Source of the DNA: Rhyzopertha dominica
Lineage: Eukaryota > Arthropoda > Insecta > Coleoptera > Bostrichidae
NCBI GenBank assembly: GCA_025024175.1
Contig: QCXZ01000108.1
Location: 1 to 64,000 of the forward strand
DNA: 64,000 nt
Direction of reading: 5' to 3'
Translations under genes and position numbers: made by a program
In this document: positions 46,501 to 57,463 of the stretch, one piece after another
Position numbering within the stretch: the first letter of the stretch is position 1
Layout of the letters: every line of letters begins with the position of its first letter
The notes under the pieces: generated by a model
Told to the model about the DNA's origin: nothing
Seen by the model: only the letters and a program-made list of their open reading frames with translations
Databases searched by the model: none

Positions 46501-47575
46501 TTTTNGTGCTCGAGAGGGCGGTTTCTACCCCTTGTGATGGTTTGGAATGAATCTTTGTATGGGCGCTGTTTGCCTGGCGGTATATGCAACATNGTGTGCA
46601 AATATCAGAGAGTTACTATAGGGGCTAACCGAGATATGAATTTTTTAGTGCTCGAGAGGGCGGTTTCTACCCCTTGGGATGGTTTGCAATGACTCTTTGT
46701 ATGGGCGCTGTTTGCCTGGTGGTATGGGCAACATTGTGTGCGAATATCAAAGAGTTACTATGGGGGCTAACCGAGATATTAATTTTTTAGTGCTCGAGAG
46801 GGCGGTTTCTACCCCTTGGGATGGTTTACAATGAATCGTTGTACGGGCGCTGTTTGCCTGGCGGTATAGGCAACATTGTGTGCAAATATCAAAGAGTTAC
46901 TATGGGGGCGAACCGAGATTTGAGTTTTTTAGTGATCGAGAGGGCGGTTTCCACCCCTAGGGATGGTTTGCAATGATTCGTTGTACAGGCGCTGTTTGCC
47001 TATCGGTATAAGCAACATTGTGTGCAAATATCAGAGTTACTATGGGGGCTAACCGAGACATGAATTTTTTAGTGCTCGAGAGGGCGGTTTCTACCCTTGT
47101 GGATGGTTTGCAATGAATCGTTGTATGGGCGCTGTTTTGCCTGGCGGTATGGGCAACATCGTGTGCAAATATCAGAGAGTTACTATGGCGGCTAACCGAG
47201 ATATGAATTTTTAGTGTTCGAGAGGGCGGTTTCTACCCCTTGGGATGGTTTGCAATGAATCGTTGTACGGGCGCTGTTTGGCTGGCGGTGTGGGTAACAT
47301 CGTGTGCAAATATCAAAGGGTTACTATGGGGGCTAACTGAGATGTGAATTTTTTAGTGCTCGAGAGGGCGGCTTTTACCCCTTGGGATGATTTGCAATGT
47401 ATCGTTGTACGGGCGCTGTTACAAAAATTTATTTTAGAATGTGCTATTTCCTGGTAACTAGGTAGAAGCTAATTACCATGAATGAACGGCCATCTACAAA
47501 GTTTGTTAGCTCTATAGTATTCGGGTGGTTCCGTAAAAATTGGCTGCTGGAACTGGCCGCTGTTTTCACACGGGT
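40515..47575. repeat. 7-kb inverted repeat with unique arms around a satellite
   Basis: Positions 40515-40671 are nearly the exact reverse complement of 47421-47575, with few mismatches over about 155 bp. Immediately inside both arms the first satellite monomers share diagnostic variants (ATACATTGCAAATCATCCC, GTAACCCTTTG, TTACCCACACCGCCAGCC). The structure is therefore one symmetric unit. Flanks (TATAAC on the left, ATTAAATAG on the right) show no target duplication. The arm carries a short minus frame on the left and its equivalent on the right (NERPSTKFVSS), but no protein family is recognised. It may be a foldback-type transposon with satellite-expanded inverted repeats, or an inverted chromosomal duplication. 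Confidence 0.85.
40672..47420. repeat. 142-bp satellite array with an orientation switch
   Basis: The monomer, as written on the plus strand of the right half, begins GGGCGCTGTTTGCCTGGCGG and returns every 142 bp. It contains an XhoI-like CTCGAG core and GGTTTGCAATGAATC. From 40672 to about 43411 it is in the reverse orientation (about 19 monomers); from about 43412 to 47420 it is forward (about 28). 142 is not a multiple of three, so the ~60-codon frames that recur (for example at 43532, 44239, 44381, 45234, 46368) overlap and change phase between monomers. They are a by-product, not genes. Confidence 0.96.
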
Positions 47576-47832
47576 ATTAAATAGAGCCATCGCCATATAT
47601 TGATAGTTTGGCAAACCGTGTCACTAAATCGCCTTTCCAGTTTACGATAAGCTATACTGACGAAGTTATACCTTGCAGGTACACAGAATGCATTATTGTA
47701 TTAAATAAATGTCTAATATTGTTAGTTTGCCTAACCGTTTCATTAAATTGCCTTTCAAGTTTAAGATAGCTATAACGAAGAATACCCAGTAGGTACAAGA
47801 GGATGCATTATTAACTCGACCAAATGTTTTAC
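47576..47832. repeat. ~120-bp satellite, left fragment
   Basis: About two monomers with the pattern TTAGTTTGACTAACCGT, CCAGTTTACGATA, GCTATAATGACGAAGTTATA, CAGGTACAAGAGAATG. The same monomers resume at 53267, so the array is split by the LTR-like element. Confidence 0.85.
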
Positions 47833-48760
47833 TGAAAAACATAGAAAAACTAATGCGGGAATAATCAAGAAAAACTTACATTATCACCGCCTTCATCCGT
47901 GGGTCATAACAATGCGGTCACTCCGGTGGACAGACAAGGCGGTTTCACATATGCGCGGGAGATGCAAAAACAAAACATAAGTTACTCATCCGTTATACTG
48001 AAACAGATACAGTTAAGACTCACAGAGGGGTTTTCACCCCAGGGCCTCATCATTATCCTGGCCATGGCTTTACCCCTTAGATTACATCATTAGTCAATGG
48101 TGGTTATGAATACCTTGTTAGTTTTCTCTCTTCAACAACTAGCTAGTGTCAACCTGAAATAGTAGAAGCTTCCCCGAACGCTCACCCTAAGGCCTATAGG
48201 GTCGCATTCCAATAGCCCGGATCGGGGGCACCTAATAAGGCTACCCTCTCCACCAGAACTATGTCATTCGAGCAGCCCGCATTACCCCCCGGAATGCAAG
48301 TCACCCACTCGAAGGAACCACGGCTGTTAACCGGGCACTCTGCGCTAGGGGTTTTAAAACTGCCTGAGGCACATCATGGCCAAAGACCTTACTCTCACTG
48401 CCTGAGGCACATCATGACCAAAGACCTTACTCTCACTGACTGAGGCACATTATGGCCAAAGACCTTACTCTCACTGCCTGAGGCACATCATGGCCAAAGA
48501 CCTCGCTCTCACTGAGCCAAAATCAAGAACATTTCTCTCTGTCAAAAAATGACACATCAATACTCATTGCCTACTTTTGCATCTCCTCGCGACTCTGATA
48601 TTTTCTCGCCAAAACAATTAATCGCACGCATACGCATTCGCTTCGATTTTAGTTTTTATCTTATTAGCAGCGATTCTAAACATAGCAAGAAATTAATAAA
48701 CGTTCAAAAACACCTTTTATTTTAATAAAAACGCAGATACAAAAAATGACATTTAACATT
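47833..48760. repeat. LTR-like terminal direct repeat, left copy
   Basis: About 928 bp starting TGAAAAACATAG and ending TTTAACA (then TT). It is repeated almost perfectly at 52341-53266 in the same orientation. TG...CA ends are the hallmark of LTRs. It contains a 38-bp minisatellite (48361-48512) and, near the end, TTTTATTTTAATAAAA, which could serve polyadenylation in either strand. I did not find a convincing primer-binding site or polypurine tract beside it in either orientation, so LTR is a working label. Confidence 0.7.
48361..48512. repeat. 38-bp minisatellite, four copies
   Basis: The unit TGCCTGAGGCACATCATGG plus CCAAAGACCTTACTCTCAC repeats four times with few changes. The paired copy is at 52867-53018. 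Confidence 0.95.
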
Positions 48761-49740
48761 CGGCCAACCTAACAAGGTCGTGTCCTCACGACATAATTAT
48801 TCGGTATCCCTACTTGATTTGGATAAATTAGGCAATGGTACTTCATCTGATCCACTGTCCTCATAGGTGGTATCTGATGTAATAAATGGATTTGATAATA
48901 ATAAATAGATTTTGTTAAAACAAGAGTAGGTACTTGGAGTACTACATAATCAATAAAGGCAAAGTCTAGTAGAAGCTATTCCACTTAACCTTCGAAAAGA
49001 AACTTAAACTATATATATATAATGGTATAATTTATGAATACCCCTATTGTTAATTGATTATGGCGTCTTACGCTTCAGTTATTATTATCAACAGGTGTCT
49101 TATCTCCTTAGGTTAGCCTTCATGTGTGGTCTTTGGGGATAGTAAACTATTGCTTGAAACATTGAAACTGTATAACGAATTTGTCTTTCAGAAGAAAGTC
49201 TAACACTAGCCATCTTACTGTACACACGTAAAGTTAGATCTCCGCTAATTTCGTAATCGTAAATCGTCATTCCGGTCGTATTGTAAATGTTAACTTTATA
49301 AATAAGTAATAAGTGTTCATTGGTGTGTGTGATTGAAAATAAAAGTGTTTTTTTAAAAAACATTTTAATTTTACGCACGTCGTAAAATATATTAGCACAG
49401 CAGTAGATAAAATTCGAATAAACCAAACACAGGCTCACCAAATATAAAAAATAATTACATAAGTAATAAAGGCAAGTTCTACCTGTAGCTGTTTTACTTA
49501 ATCCTTAGAGTTAACTCAACTATTTATATTAGTCAGGACAGCCAAAAAAATACAATCAATAATAAAAAAATAGAGCACAAGTTCAAAAGCGATATTAAAC
49601 AACTTATTAGTTGTATAGCAGTCAACGAACCTCATTGAGTCCGAACGAACTAAGTAAGTCATGGTTATCATGATATCTGACGATCGAAAAATAACTGTCT
49701 CAGTTTAAATTTAAATTTGTTAATATTTAGTTTTTTTTAA
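48761..49740. other. Internal part of the LTR-like pair, no gene identified
   Basis: A 113-codon minus-strand frame at 49100-49441 shows no known domain. Beyond it the sequence is AT-rich. The segment just after the left repeat (CGGCCAACCTAACAAGG) is where a primer-binding site would lie, but I cannot match it to a tRNA end. Confidence 0.4.
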
Positions 49741-49749
49741 ACTCGCTCC

Positions 49750-51722
49750 GAAGAGTGAGCCTTACAGCCTTACAGCGTTGTATGTGAAGCAGCGAACGAA
49801 CATAACAGAGCGATGGCGAGGCAACAAATATTTAGCTTCATATCGTGTATCACGTGAGTGCGTAGATGAATGAGGGGCAAACTTAGACCTCAAGTTTTCA
49901 ATTGCATGAGGAGAATTTGGCAAGGCATGGACGAAACAACTCAAATGAAAATTCCAGCGGTAATTTATGCGTAGCCAATTCAAAGAGTTAATTCTGTGAG
50001 GTACATGGTCCCTAAGCCAAAAACCAAGCGACAGCATGCATTCTGAACCTTCTGAATCCTGTTTCTATAAATACAATCCAAACAGGGGCCATATAAAAAA
50101 TTGCAATAATTAAAGAGGAGGAGAACGAGTGAATCACATAATTGCTTTTTCAAATTAACGGTTAAAAATGTCTACAAGCATAAAAAAGCTTAAGGTTAAA
50201 AATGATTTTTGTATTAACTTAGTTACATGCAGCTTAAACCGGATCTGAGTGTCCATAATGAGATCAAAGTATGATCAACAACATTTAATCTTATGCCATC
50301 TATAAAAATATTGAAACATTATTTAAGAAATTTCGGACTACTTTTATTACCAAAGACCATCAGCTACGACTTAGACAAATTCAATTGAAGGCCATGTTCA
50401 GCAGACAATTTTCTTAATTTTTCAAGTTTGTCAGCCCTTGCGAAATCATGCTTATCGAAACTAAAATACAACTGCGTTTCGTCGGCGAAAGTTATTATTT
50501 TACAATGACGAACTGTGTTCACTATATCCGATGTATATATTATGAAAAGCAGAGATCCTAATATGGAGCTTTGCGGAACGCCAGATCTAACTGATAATTC
50601 AGAAGAGACACTATGTTCATTTTACCACTTGGGTTCTATCACTCAAATAAGATCTAAAAACTGTACCGACAAACTGCTGAAATCGTAAGACTTTAGTTTG
50701 ACGCATAACACACCATGATTAATAGTATCGAACGCTTTTGAAAAATTGAGCAAAACCAAAGCACTGACTATTCCTTTATCATAAGTTGAAATGAGATCAT
50801 CCGTGACTGAAACTAGTGCAGAAGGAATGCTTCGACTGCGCTTGAATTCGCACTAAGCATCGGAATCATTTTCCAAGAAAAGACAGTCAAATATCTGTTC
50901 GTAGACTAGAGATTCAAACAGTTTTGAAGCTGCAGGTAAGATGCTAAACAAAGAGAAATAATTAGGGTGTTGAAATTTTCAAGTTTCTTATCTATATTGG
51001 TTTCACGTATCACATCAGTCCATTCAATAGAATCCAAACTTTTTCGAAACTCACTGACATCAAAACGTCTGAAAGATCTACACATAAGTAACATATTTGG
51101 GCTCACATTTAACCTTAGGTGAACTAAATTCACAATAAACCAATCTGTGGTCAGAAATATGGTCACAGTTCTTCGTACCGTATCTTGTAACATTCAGAGA
51201 ATGGGATACGAATAAAGGATCAATCAGTAAGCTTGAGTTACCAGTCACTATAGTCGATTCATCCAAGACTTGCATCGAGTTTTACGCCTTCAAACGTGCA
51301 CTCATATGGTTAGAAATATTTAGTAAATTAATGTTATAAACACCCAGACAGACAAATTAATCATACATACCGCAAACAAAACCAAATATATTATCAAGGG
51401 TTTTAACAAAATTGTCCAAGCTGAAGTTAGGCGGACGATAGCATACGCCGAATGCATAATTCACAGTCCCTACGCGGATGCTAAAAAACAAACAGTCAAG
51501 AAAGGAATCAATATCGAAATCGAACTCCATTAACGAATTACAAAAAGTCGACTTGTTATATGCCGCCACTTCGTCCCTCAACACGATGCGTATAGCAAAG
51601 ATTGTAACCAGATATTGCTAAAATAGATACATCTGCATCATTAGACAACCATCTCGCGCCAACCATAACATCATAGTTTGCACTTTGAACTCAAATAACC
51701 GGAGCATCGCTGGATCACGTCT
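49750..51722 (-). pseudogene. Jockey-type LINE ORF2 fragment, decayed
   Basis: On the minus strand the endonuclease begins near 51720 (RWLSNDADVSILAISGYNL). It continues with FGVCYRPPNFS (51440-51360) and ISDHRLVYCEF (about 51130). The reverse transcriptase shows GVPQSSILGSLLF near 50570 and FADET at about 50479-50490, where active enzymes have FADD: the second catalytic Asp is Glu. The C-terminal part near 49762-50037 has INSLNWLRINYR and the final FTYNAVRL, typical of Jockey-like elements. Many stops and frameshifts separate these pieces, and the 5' end is missing. The order of domains and the motifs identify the family. The copy sits inside the LTR-like pair, so it either inserted there or was captured. 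Confidence 0.85.
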
Positions 51723-51897
51723 ACTCGCTGTGCATTACCTTATCTTTAATTAGAAAATAAGAAATATACTTGGTTGATACTCATCGCAAGATTTCAGAAC
51801 GGTCAACGGCGCTTCGGGGCTTGATAATTACACAATTGGGCAACTGCCTCTATGATGTTATCATAGGATGTTATTAAACATCAAGCAATGAAGGAAA

Positions 51898-51945
51898 GTG
51901 ATGGTGATGATGATGTTGATGATGTTGATGATGTTAATGATGGGT
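51898..51945 (+). repeat. ATG/TTG-type trinucleotide microsatellite
   Basis: Imperfect (GATGATGTT)n run. The 71-codon frame that begins here is driven by the microsatellite and is not considered a gene. Confidence 0.9.
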
Positions 51946-52092
51946 ACCCATATTTGCATGAACATGAAGAATACGCAAAACATGTATGATAGAGGTATTA
52001 GACCTACCAATAATCACGCCGAAACAAAAGAGAACCTGTTGAGGCAAGGAGTTTTGCTGAATAAACGTCTTTTGCACAAAAACTGTCAGCCG

Positions 52093-52330
52093 CCGCTTAA
52101 CCACCAACTATAATTACGACAAACAATAATTTGTCAAACCACTCCGCTGCGATAAAACGTGCTTAAAACTTTTGAAGACGTTGTTCATCTGACCGAATCA
52201 GTGAATCGATTGTTTGACCACCATTTATAATTACGACAAACTATAATTTGTCAAACCACTGCGCTGCGATAAAACGTGCTTAAACTTTTTGAATTCAACT
52301 CACCGAATCTGTGAACCGATTGCTTGACCC
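52093..52330. repeat. Two tandem ~117-bp units before the right LTR-like copy
   Basis: TAATTACGACAAAC recurs at 52111 and 52228, followed in both by CAAACCACT, GCTGCGATAAAACGTGC and a CCGATT-TTTGACC or GCTTGACC part. The function is unknown; such short tandem repeats are common near the 3' ends of retroelement internal regions. Confidence 0.85.
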
Positions 52331-52340
52331 CACACCTGAA

Positions 52341-53266
52341 TGAAAAACATAGAAAAACTAATGCGGGAATAATCAAGAAAAACTTACATTATCACCCCTT
52401 CATCCGTGGGTCATAACAATGCGGTCACTCCGGTGGACAGACAAGGCGGTTTCACATATGCGCGGGAGATGCAAAAACAAAACATAAGTTACTCATCCGT
52501 TAAACTCAAACAGATACAGTTAAGACTCACAGAGGGGTTTTCACCCCAGGGCCTCATCATTATCCTGTCCATGGCTTTATCCCTTAGATTACATCATTAG
52601 TCAATGGTGGTTATGAATACCTTGTTAGTTTTCTCTCTTCAACAACTAGCTAGTGTCAACCTGAAATAGTAGAGGCTTCCCCGAACGCTCACCCTAAGGC
52701 CTATAGGGTCGCATTCCAATAGCCCGGATCGGGGGCACCTAATAAGGCTACCCTCTCCACCAGAACTATGTCATTCGAGCAGCCCGCATTACCCCCCGGA
52801 ATGCAAGTCACCCACTCGAAGGAACCACGGCTGTTAACCGGAAACTCTGCGCTAGGGGTTTAAAACTGCCTGAGGCACATCANGGCCAAAGACCTTACTC
52901 NCACTGCCTGAGGCACATCATGGCCAAAGACCTTACTCTCACTGACTGAGGCACATTATGGCCAAAGACCTTACTCTCACTGCCTGAGGCACATCATGGC
53001 CAAAGACCTCGCTCTCACTGAGCCAAAATCAAGAACATTTCTCTCTGTCAAAAAATGACACATCAATACTCATTGCCTACTTTTGCATCTCCTCGCGACT
53101 CTGATATTTTCTCGCCAAAACAATTAATCGCACGCATACGCATTCGCTTCGATTTTAGTTTTTATCTTATTAGCAGCGATTCTAAACATAGCAAGAAATT
53201 AATAAACGTTCAAAAACACCTTTTATTTTAATAAAAACGCAGATACAAAAAATGACATTTAACATT
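52341..53266. repeat. LTR-like terminal direct repeat, right copy
   Basis: Near-identical to 47833-48760, including the 38-bp minisatellite (52867-53018). The low divergence between the two copies, if they are LTRs, implies a recent insertion. The sequence outside resumes the ~120-bp satellite at 53267. Confidence 0.7.
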
Positions 53267-54890
53267 ATATTGTTAGCTTGACTAACCGTTTAGGTAAATT
53301 GCCTTGCCAGTTTACGATATGCTATAATGACGAGGTTATACCTAGCAGGTACAAGAGAATGGATTACTAAATAGAACAAATGTTTTTGTATTGTTAGTTT
53401 GATTAACCGTTTCATTAACTTGCCTTTCCAGTTTACATTACCTATAATGAAGTTATACTCAGCAGGTACAAGAGAATGGATTATTAAATAGAACAAATGT
53501 CTTGTAATGTCAGTTAGTTTGACACATCGTGTTATTAATTTGTTTTACTAGTTCACGATATGCTATAATGACAAAATTATACCCAGCAGGTACAAGAGAA
53601 TGCTTTTTTAAATTGAACATATGTATAATATGTTAGTTTGACTACCAGATTACCATATACTATAATGACGGAGTTATACCCTGCAGGTACAAGAGAAAAG
53701 AATATTAAATTGAACAAATGTCTTATATTGTAAGTTTCACTAACCGTATCATTAAAATGCCTTTCAAGCTATAATGACGAAATTATATCCAGCAGGTACA
53801 TGAGAATGGATTATTAAATAGAACAAATGTCTAATATTGTTAGTTTAACTAACCGTGTTATCAACGTGTGTTACCAGTTTACGATATGCTATAATGACAA
53901 AATAATACCCAGCAGGTACAAGAGAAATGACTATTAAATTAAACAAATGTCTTATATTGTATGTTTGACTAACCGTATCATTGAAATTCCTTTCCAACTA
54001 TAATGGCGTAATTATATCCAGCAGGTGCTAGAGCAATGATTATTAAATTTTACAAATGTCTTATATGGTTAAATTGGTTAACCGTGTCATCAAAATGCCT
54101 CTCCAGCTATAATGACGAAATTATACCCAACAGGTACACGAGAATGGATTAATAAATTACACAAATCTCTAATATGTTTAGTTTGACTAACCGTCTTGTC
54201 AGTGTGTGATACCAGTTTACGATATGCTATAATGACGAAGTTGTAATCAGCATGCGCAAGAGAATAGATTATTAGATTGAACAAATGTCTAACATAGTTA
54301 GTTTTACTAACCGTGTTATTAGTTTGTTTTACCAGTTTACGAACTACTCTAATGACGAAGTTATACCGATCAGGTACAAGAGAATAGTTTATTAAATAGA
54401 ACAAATGTCATATCGTTAGTTTGACAAACCATGTTATTAATTTGTTTTACTAGTTTATGATATGCTATAAAGACGAAGTTATACCCAGAAGTTACAAGGG
54501 AATGCGTCATTAAATTGTTACTTTGACTGACCGTGTTATCAATGTGTTTTACTAGTTTACGATATGCTATAATGACGAAGTTATACCCAGCAGGTACAAG
54601 AGAATGGATTATTAAATTGAACAAATGCCTTATATTGTAAGTTTGACTGACCGTGTCATTAAATTGCCTTTCCAATACAATAGCCATAATGAAGTTATAC
54701 GCTGCGAGTATAAGAGAATGCATTATTACATCAAACAAATGTCTTTAATTGTTAGTTTGACTAACCATTCCATTAAGTTGCCTATCCAGTTTAAGATAGC
54801 TATAATGCAGTTATACCTAGCTGGTTCAAGAGAATGCATTATTACTTTGAAGAAATGTGTAATAGTTAACTTGACCAACCGTGTCATCAC
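53267..54890. repeat. ~120-bp satellite, right part
   Basis: About 13-14 monomers carrying TTAGTTTGACTAACCG, CAGTTTACGATATGCTATAATGACG, TTATACCCAGCAGGTACAAGAG and AATTGAACAAATGTC blocks. Several monomers have internal deletions, giving lengths near 100-120 bp. It runs up to about 54890, next to the Gypsy gag region. Open frames (54090-54404, 54370-54738 minus, 54625-54981 plus) are satellite by-products. Confidence 0.9.
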
Positions 54891-54981
54891 TTCGTCACCA
54901 AATTTTCCTCTGGAGGTGATCCTGGGCATAACGATATGTTTCATGTATGGCATCCTACAACATCACGCGTGGAACATTTGA

Positions 54982-55437
54982 CTGAGGAAGATACACTTCA
55001 AACCTGCTCTGAGCGAGATCATTTATGTGAGCAGTGATAAAGGTACCCCAAACGGCAGCAGAGCCACCCTGTCAATATTATCAGAAGATCATTCGATAGA
55101 AGATCAAGATTTTGTCTGGGCTATTGTACCGCCTGAACAGATGAGATTTCCACGACCAAACCGCTTATCTGCGGGAGGTTGTTGTCTTCTCCACGACGTT
55201 TCCTTCGTGAAAGCCCAACGTCTTCTCAACATGGCGGTCAAAGACTACATACGATTCGACATGGAGAGCAAGACAAGCAAGAAAGTACGAACAAACAGTA
55301 AATCTCTGGCTACACTGGTCAGCGCCGCGTTAGAAAATGACATTTCCGACACCAGGATCAGAAAGCATATAGAACGGGCCAGAGAACATGTGGAGATAGC
55401 CAAGATATCGAACAAATACCAGAACGAAGAAATAGAA
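54982..55437 (+). pseudogene. Probable N-terminal part of a Gypsy-type gag frame
   Basis: The frame is open from 54982 to 55437 without an obvious ATG start; the first internal ATG is at 55141. It includes DFVWAIVPPEQMRFPRPNR and a Lys/Arg/Glu-rich C-terminal half. I do not recognise a domain. It lies directly upstream of, and on the same strand as, the retrotransposon gag core, so I infer it belongs to the same element. It could also be unrelated sequence joined to it. Confidence 0.4.
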
Positions 55438-55559
55438 TAGAAATAGAATTCTTCCGCCCAGAAGCCGTTTCCGTTCCACGGAGAGGTGGCCAACTTGTCT
55501 CTGGAGTCGATCAGCTATGCCCCTGCCAACGGGGGACGGCCCCGAATTAATAATGATCG

Positions 55560-56268
55560 GACCTCACGGAATGAAANAAGCTCAACAAGCTNTCACTGAA
55601 TGCTTTCATCGAGAGGGTAGAGGAATTACGAATAGCTAGACACATCGACAAAGAGGAATTGTATTATACGGCAGTAGACCTGCTTTCTGGAAAGTCTTTG
55701 ATTTGGTATAGAGCCATGCGATCTGAAGTTAATAATTGGGATGAATTAGTCAAGCTTTTAAGAGAGGAATTCCAGTCTACAGACTATAATGAGAAGCTCT
55801 TCGAAGAAATAAAGAAGCGCACCCAAGGTGAAGACGAAAGCAGTGGTATATATTTGTCCGTTATGTCTTCTATGTTCAACCGGATGAGCTTCAAAATATC
55901 TAAAGATATTCAGTTAAAGACTATAATGCGCAAAATTGCGCCGTTTTATCAAATTCAACTCGGATTGACTGAAGTGACTTCTATTACACAATTACGTATT
56001 CTAGGACGTAGGTTGGAAGAACGACGGGAAGCTGTAGAGGCTTTTGTAGCACCTAGACGAAGAACAGCTGCTACTCTAGAACCTGACTTAGCCTATGTGA
56101 GTGGCGACATCAGCACTTCTGCATCCTGTAGTACAATATCTACGACAACGAAAGATTCCAGACAAACTAATTGTAACAAGCCAGGACACAAGGTAATAGG
56201 ATGTCTTGAAAGGAAAAGGAAAAATTGTCCAAGCTGCAATCAACAGGGAAGCGAACATCAGCATTCTT
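55560..56268 (+). pseudogene. Ty3/Gypsy gag (capsid and nucleocapsid), broken
   Basis: The core starts around LNAFIERVEELR (about 55595) and runs through YYTAVDLLSGKSLIWYR, NWDELVKLLREEF and a Q-G-E-D-E-S-S-G-I-Y-L segment, matching the retrotransposon gag pattern (W, then LxxxF, then QGxxES). Near residue 170 of the core is a zinc knuckle in which NCNKPGHKVIGC retains Cys-x4-His-x4-Cys but has lost the first Cys. A second, CPSCNQQG, is incomplete. Two undetermined bases lie upstream (55577 and 55592). The coat-like protein would package the element RNA if intact. The missing Cys, and the change of frame before the protease, show decay. Confidence 0.85.
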
Positions 56269-56750
56269 AGTTGGTCGGTGTAAGAATGTCAGTAGAATAA
56301 ATTCAACCAGTCATGTTAAACCACTTCTTGACTTTATTTTGGAACATGTTAAGGTTGGTGAAAGACCTTATCTTAAAGTTAGTGTTTTGGGGAAAGAACT
56401 ATTGGGATTGCTGGATAGCGGCGCATCTGTTACAGTTTTGGGTGGACCAGGCTGGGAACAAATACGATATTTGAATTTAGTACTGAATCGCGAAGATAAA
56501 AGTCAAATTCGTGTAGCTAATGGTCAAACGTGTGAAAGTATGGGAAGCTGCGAAGTGCCTTTTTGTGTTCGAAATAGAATTAGTTTAGTTAAGGTATTAG
56601 TAATTCTAGCGCTCCTTGGTGCAAACTTTTGGTGAGAAAGTGGTATTGCACCAGATTTACGTCACAATGCGTGGTATTTTTCTAAAGAACTCATAGTAAT
56701 GGAAGCACATTGCATTGCGCAGGAGATAGATTTACCCCATTCAAGCTATT
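56225..56750 (+). pseudogene. Ty3/Gypsy aspartic protease
   Basis: RPYLKVSVLGKELLGLLDSG includes the active-site motif LLDSGAS (Asp codon at 56414-56416), the core of retroviral-type aspartic proteases. The frame breaks by TGA at 56633-56635. The reading continues as KSGIAPDLRHNAWYFS to about 56750, a segment that in insect Gypsy proteins joins protease to reverse transcriptase. No reverse transcriptase follows, so this element is truncated just after protease. Enzyme role: cleaves the gag-pol polyprotein during particle maturation. Confidence 0.88.
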
Positions 56751-56759
56751 AAACCCTCA

Positions 56760-57070
56760 ATAAAAGAAGTAATTGATCTTTATTAATTCTTTTTTTTTAA
56801 TTGCTGCAATGGTGTTATACCATATTTCAGGGTTTTTGTTTCCCCCTTGCAATTAAATTTTCCCGTGAAGTTTGCCGTTGGTTTCGCCGTCAGTTTGGTG
56901 GAACATCCCTGTTACTCACCCTTACCTTTACCATATCAACCCTTACCGGAAGCTCCTAGACAGAGTCCTGGACATACAAAATACAGATCACTACAAAAGA
57001 ACAGATCCTAACCATAAGTATTACATTTAAGAGGTAGATATAGTATGCGTTATTGTTATAATTGTTGTGT
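56760..57070. other. Spacer, no gene
   Basis: AT-rich with a T run at about 56790. No domain was recognised in the frames that cross it. Confidence 0.4.
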
Positions 57071-57355
57071 GTCTCCCGACCGTGTCGCGCCCTCGGATTC
57101 GTCGGCCGAGTTGTGCTGGTAAATACGTCGGCCGTGTTGCGCGTCTTCGGCCGCTTCCGTGTAGCTTTCGATCATCTGCCGGGGGTGTTGTGGTACCTGT
57201 TCACATTGTCGACCTTGTTGNTTACCTTTTCAATTTGTCGGTCGTGTTNCACGTAATCTGTCTCCCGGCCGTGTTGCGCCGTTAGATTCGTCGGCCGACT
57301 TGTGCTGATGAATACGTCGACGGTATTGCGCGTCTTCGACCGCACCCGCGCTAGC
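57071..57355. repeat. GC-richer tandem duplication, ~189-bp offset
   Basis: The block starting TCTCCCGACCGTGTCGC and ending GCGCGTCTTCGGCCGC recurs at about 57260 with several substitutions. Codon-like CGTCGGCC repeats cause the overlapping frames seen on both strands; none looks like a gene. Confidence 0.75.
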
Positions 57356-57365
57356 CGAGAAATTC

Positions 57366-57463
57366 AAGCAAGATGCCACTCCTCGAAGCCTCGAAGCATG
57401 AACAAACGGCAGTCTCGCTACTACCTCGTTCGCAATTTGGTAACTTTTAGATGCTTTAGTGAT
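57366..57463. repeat. 98-bp inverted repeat, left copy
   Basis: Reverse complement of 61968-62065 with only a few mismatches, including CTCGCTACTACCTCGTTCGC and AGATGCTTTAGTGAT. The pair brackets the BEL/Pao region. Confidence 0.9.

Noticed and set aside
43532..46550. Recurring ~60-codon frames (MRGRFLPL..., MVCNESLYGRC...) as a gene family
   Set aside because: They overlap adjacent 142-bp monomers, the period is not a multiple of three, and they appear on both strands. They are satellite by-products.
40515..47575. CRISPR-like array
   Set aside because: The monomers are contiguous 142-bp units without unique spacers, and the context is eukaryotic.
53290..54981. Minus- and plus-strand frames of 70-120 codons in the 120-bp satellite
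   Set aside because: They repeat the same phrases (LIIHSLVPA.YNFVI) with each monomer, as expected from a satellite whose length is near a multiple of three.
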